Below are positions 60,570 to 64,000 of a stretch of 64,000 bases of DNA, in pieces. Source of the DNA: JALYXI01 sp963795835 (GTDB lineage Bacteria; Acidobacteriota; Terriglobia; Bryobacterales; Bryobacteraceae); assembly GCA_963795835.1 (NCBI GenBank), contig CAWCJC010000003.1:278401-342400 (forward strand), given 5' to 3'. Within the stretch, counting starts at the first letter, position 1. Every line of letters begins with the position of its first letter. The position numbers and the translations under genes were made by a program. Below the pieces are notes generated by a model that saw nothing but the letters and a program-made list of their open reading frames with translations, made no database searches and was not told the DNA's origin.

Positions 60570-63500
60570 TTAGAATTCGAGTCGTAGTGAAACCTGACCC
60601 TGGCGAGGCGTATTGCTCTGTCCGGTGACGCGGCCAAAAGTTGCCTGGCTAACATTACCGTTGGGAGAACCAAAGACTACACGGTTGAAGACATTGAAGA
60701 ATTCGGCCCGGAACGTCAGGTCAAGCCGTTCGAACAGTCGCGTGCGTTTGATCAGGCCGAGGCTTTCGTTCTTGAAATTGGGGGACCGGAGATTAGCATA
60801 GTCGCGGGCAGCGGTGCCGAATGTAAAAGGCGCGGGCGACTGAAAAGCCGCCGGGTTGATCCAGTAATCGATTGCCGGATCGAAACGGGTACTAGCCGGG
60901 CGCAAGGGAACACCAGGAACAATGTTCGGCCGCAACGTGGAGTTGAACAGCGGGAGGGTATTGTTCGAAGTAAGCGCGATCGGTCGACCAACTTGATATT
61001 GGGCAATACCGGTAATCGTCCAGCCCCCCAGAGCGCGGGAAGCAAGGCCGCTGGCAAGCATGTGCTTTCCCGGACCGAACGGTAACTCGTACACAACGTT
61101 GGCTGCAAGGATCTGGGGTACGTCGTTGGTGCTCAATGCTTTCTCCAACCGACGGTTGTAGTAAGTCTGCCCGGAAGGTCCCCCGCCCGCCAGAATATCC
61201 GCATCGGAAATTGTTTTGGAGTAGGTGTACGCTACCAGGAAGTTCAGGCCTTTGGAGAAGCGCTTTTCAAACTTGCTTTGGAAGGCATGATACGTAGAGT
61301 TTCCGTTGGGATTCGCCTGATCTGGAATAGCCAGGTACTGCGGGTACGGCCGAAGCGCCTGGGCCACAGTGCCCTTGAAACCGGCGTAAGGAATGGGAAT
61401 GCCTGCAGCTACAGCCTGCGTAGAGGTGACCTGCTGCGTAAGCAGGCTACCCAAGGCCAGGTATTTCGGGTCTACCTGATTTAGATCAATCAAGTTGGTT
61501 CCGAGTCGCGTGCCTTTCACGCCCACATAGCTTCCTTCCACCAGGATCGAGAAAGGCAGTTCTCTCTGTACGCCGAAGCTCCAGTTTTGAGAGTAAGGAG
61601 GACGGCCATCGCTTCGCAATACTGTATTTACGGCTGACCCGTTCTGCACGCCAGGATTGATAGTAGAAGTAAGAGCGATCGGCGGAAACCCGGTATCCCA
61701 ATTGGGCAATGCGGGCGTCACGCCAGCATCGGTTGAAGAGAGTGAGGAACTGGGATTGAAGCCATAAGAGAAGTTCTGAGAGGCGCGCAAACCCGCGTTG
61801 GCGTTGCCTAGCGCGTAGTATAGACCGTAACCTCCACGAATTACTGTCTTTTGATTCAAGCCATACGCGAAGCCGAAGCGGGGCCCAAAGTTCTTGTAAT
61901 CCGTATCGGCGAAGCTGGTTCGCCCATTGCGGCCTCCGCCGTTTCCGAGGAACGCGATCGCCCCCAGGTGTCCACCAGCGGCGGGATTGGCAATCGTAGG
62001 ATCGAATGCAGAAATGTTGTCATGAGCTTCCGTTTTGGGCCAGTAGATTTCGTAACGCAAGCCATAGTTCAAGGTCAGCTTTTGGGTTACTTTCCAATCG
62101 TCCTGCGCAAAGACAGCAGCGTATTTGTAGCGGTCGCCGGGCACCACAATCAGGAAGCGATTCGATGCGGTATCCGGCAATCCGAGCAGGAAGCTAGCGA
62201 ACGCGTTGCCGGTTACGGCGGCATTGGTGGGCAACGCGGTTTCATTGGAGTTAAACCCGAACTGGCCCTGCGTGCCGGCGTAATCGGCACCATTGGTGCG
62301 CAGCCAGCGGGCATCGGCGCCGAAGCGCAGCGAATGCTTACCTGCGGTGTGGCTCACTGTGTCTGTGTACTCCAGGCTGTTATTCACCTGTTGGCCATCC
62401 GTCTTGCTTTGGTCGGCGAGAGTGGCGAAGCCGTTGGAGAACGTGACTAGAGGGAAAGCATTGCCGTAACCGGTGTTGACGCTGGGTAGACCGAGTTTTT
62501 GCGGAAAATCCTGGTCGGCGGAAAGCTTGTGCCAGATCTGGGGTTCGCGCGTGAGAGACCCAGTGAAATGGTTGAGGGTGGAAGGCGAAAAGATGAAGTC
62601 GTGATTCAGACGGATCCACAGAGTCGGGCGACTCTGGTCCAGCGCTCCGCTGAGCGGGTTGGGCAGCAAGAGTGGATCGATGGAATTTTCCCGGTTGATG
62701 TAAAAGAATGCAGAGAGGCGATTGTTATCGCTGAAGCTGTGATCGAGCTTAAAATCGTATTGGTTCCGATCGAAGGTTTGCGCGCCAACAGTGAGGAAGT
62801 TGCCTGACAGAGCGGAGTTCGTCGGAACCGGCAGGTATGGCAGAATGTTCTTCGAAACACTGCTGAACCGGCTCTGGGGAATGATGTTGCCGGGGAAGGC
62901 ATCGCGAATGATCACTCCGTTAACGGTGCGCGTAGTTGCCGGATCAAAGATGGGCACAACGTTGCCGTTTCGGTCTACGAGCTTGGAGAAATCACCCCCC
63001 TTGAATGAAGTGGGGGCTACCGAAACTAAATTATTTGTCTGCCCAGCGCGGTACCGGAAGCCGCCATATACGAAATAGAAGAAACTGCGGTTGCGACCCT
63101 TGTAAACCTTAGGAATGTAAATGGGCCCACCCAAATTGACGCCGAATTCGTTTTGCCGGTTTACCGGAGTGGTCTTAGAGAAGAAGCCGCGCGCGTCGAA
63201 GGCGTCGTTCCGAAGATAGTCATAGGCAGCGCCGTGCAAGTTGTTAGTGCCGGATTTCGTTGTGAAAATTTCGAAGCCGCCGCCTGTGCGGCCATACTCC
63301 GCGTTGAAGGTATTGCTGACTAACTTGAATTCGCCAATCGCCTCGACAGAGGGGTAAGTTGCCAGGGTGCCGCCGCTCTCCGGGCCGGAAGCAGTTGCCC
63401 CGTCGAAAATTACTTCTTTGGCGCGCGAAGGGGAACCGTTGATCTGCGTGTTGCCAGTATCGCCACTGACGCCTGGAGTGAGCAGGATAAATGATTCCGG

Positions 63501-63949
63501 GTTGCGCATGTTGCCGCTGATGGCTAAGGGAAGGTCAATCACCTGCTGCGGCGAAATCACCGTGGAAGCGGTAGCGGTGGAGCTATCTACAGGTGTGGGT
63601 GCTGCGCTGACTTCGATCGTTTGATCCACCTGCCCCAGTTGCAACGTTAGGTTCAGCGTGACAGTCTGGCCTATGCTTACTTCAATTTGGGGGCGGGCCA
63701 GGCGGCTGAAGCCAGTGGCTGGATAATTAGATCGTAGCGGCCGAAGGGCAAGCCGCCAATCAGGTAGACCCCGGTATCAAGACTTTTCGTCGGGTACTTC
63801 AGACCAGTGGCAACGTTAGTGGCGACGACCTCAGCACCGGGTACGGGCGCCCCCGTGGGATCCATAACTTGTCCTGACATTGCGCCACGGTCGGACTGCG
63901 CTAGGGCGCAGACGGAAGCCAGGAATAAAGAGCAAAGGAGCTGTTTCAT
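60570..63949 (-). CDS. Oar-like TonB-dependent receptor, frameshifted by a one-base deletion
   Basis: About 1126 residues when joined. The first frame (63949-63677): signal peptide (LLCSLFLASVCALA) and carboxypeptidase-regulatory domain (GQVMDPTGAPVPGAEVVATN, GVYLIGGLPFGRYDL). It goes out of frame after LIIQ at 63722. The other frame continues as ATGFSRLARPQIEVSIGQ, then the plug (SPSRAKEVIFDG, NAEYGRTGGGFEIFTTKSGTN), and a long barrel ending QVSLRLEF. One missing G near 63720 explains it. It lies 9 bp upstream of the GH62-like gene and likely imports the arabino-oligosaccharides released. Confidence 0.88.
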
Positions 63950-64000
63950 AAGACCTCAACTGAGAGTTGAAGCCATTCTCTCAGAATGGGCTTGGGTGGT

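Noticed and set aside
60170..60673. Minus-strand open frame spanning the receptor end and the GH62-like gene
   Set aside because: It is a shadow in another frame; the composition (Arg/Ala/His) has no family pattern while both real frames do.

Overview
The window looks like a chromosomal segment of an Acidobacteriota member, probably from the Solibacter/Bryobacter-like side of the phylum. This placement is inferred from gene content: two very large Oar-like TonB-dependent receptors with N-terminal carboxypeptidase-regulatory domains, a DUF1501 plus cytochrome-type DUF1549/DUF1553 pair, a PEP-CTERM exosorted protein, Tat-exported oxidoreductases, ThuA, and an ATP synthase Fo cluster separated from F1. 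The DNA is moderately GC-rich. GTG and TTG starts are common, and genes are packed with many 1-40 bp overlaps. There is no rRNA, CRISPR array or recognisable insertion sequence. Two tRNA-Leu genes (CAG and GAG) are present.

Layout. 1-1242: the end of a cyclic-di-GMP protein. 1259-8497 (minus): a protein-quality-control cluster in the order tig, clpX, lon, engB, rho, with no clpP between tig and clpX. 8558-17024 (minus): two SDR oxidoreductases, envelope or secreted proteins, tRNA-Leu(CAG), an S1/P1 nuclease, ThuA, and an unusual membrane/secreted pair. 17101-20576: small secreted proteins, an epimerase, a DUF892 ferritin-like protein and a histone-H1-like lysine-rich protein. 20695-26366 (minus): an MltD-like transglycosylase, ATP synthase Fo genes (c, a, I and Z), hemD and an aminotransferase. 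26397-32338 (plus): an NTF2-like protein, a Gfo/Idh/MocA oxidoreductase, a divergent glutamine synthetase and a beta-helix protein. 32380-45300: DUF1501/PSD1, an MFS transporter, GNAT, an aldo/keto reductase, an alpha/beta hydrolase, a propeller-PHP fusion and an S9 peptidase. 45140-48816: a zinc-ribbon protein, tyrS, a dihydropteroate synthase with a long Arg/Gly/Pro tail, and a methyltransferase. 48861-58636: leuS, nfo, an Oar-like receptor, an amidase with a GatC/AtzG-like small partner, a 25-residue membrane ORF, YihY, secG and tRNA-Leu(GAG). 58637-59691 is about 1 kb without a recognisable gene. 59692-63949 carries a GH62-like glycosidase behind a second Oar-like receptor.

Five otherwise well-conserved genes (lon, an SDR, a small secreted protein, an S9 peptidase and the second Oar-like receptor) are each broken by a single-base indel. 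Both halves read as the expected family, so these may be consensus errors in the assembly as easily as real lesions. The most distinctive items are the dihydropteroate synthase with an RGDRPxGPP-repeat tail, the membrane protein with a duplicated WH/D/PxH motif next to a His-rich secreted partner, the YihY/microprotein/AtzG-like/amidase coupling, the propeller-PHP fusion, and the clpP-less tig-clpX-lon cluster.
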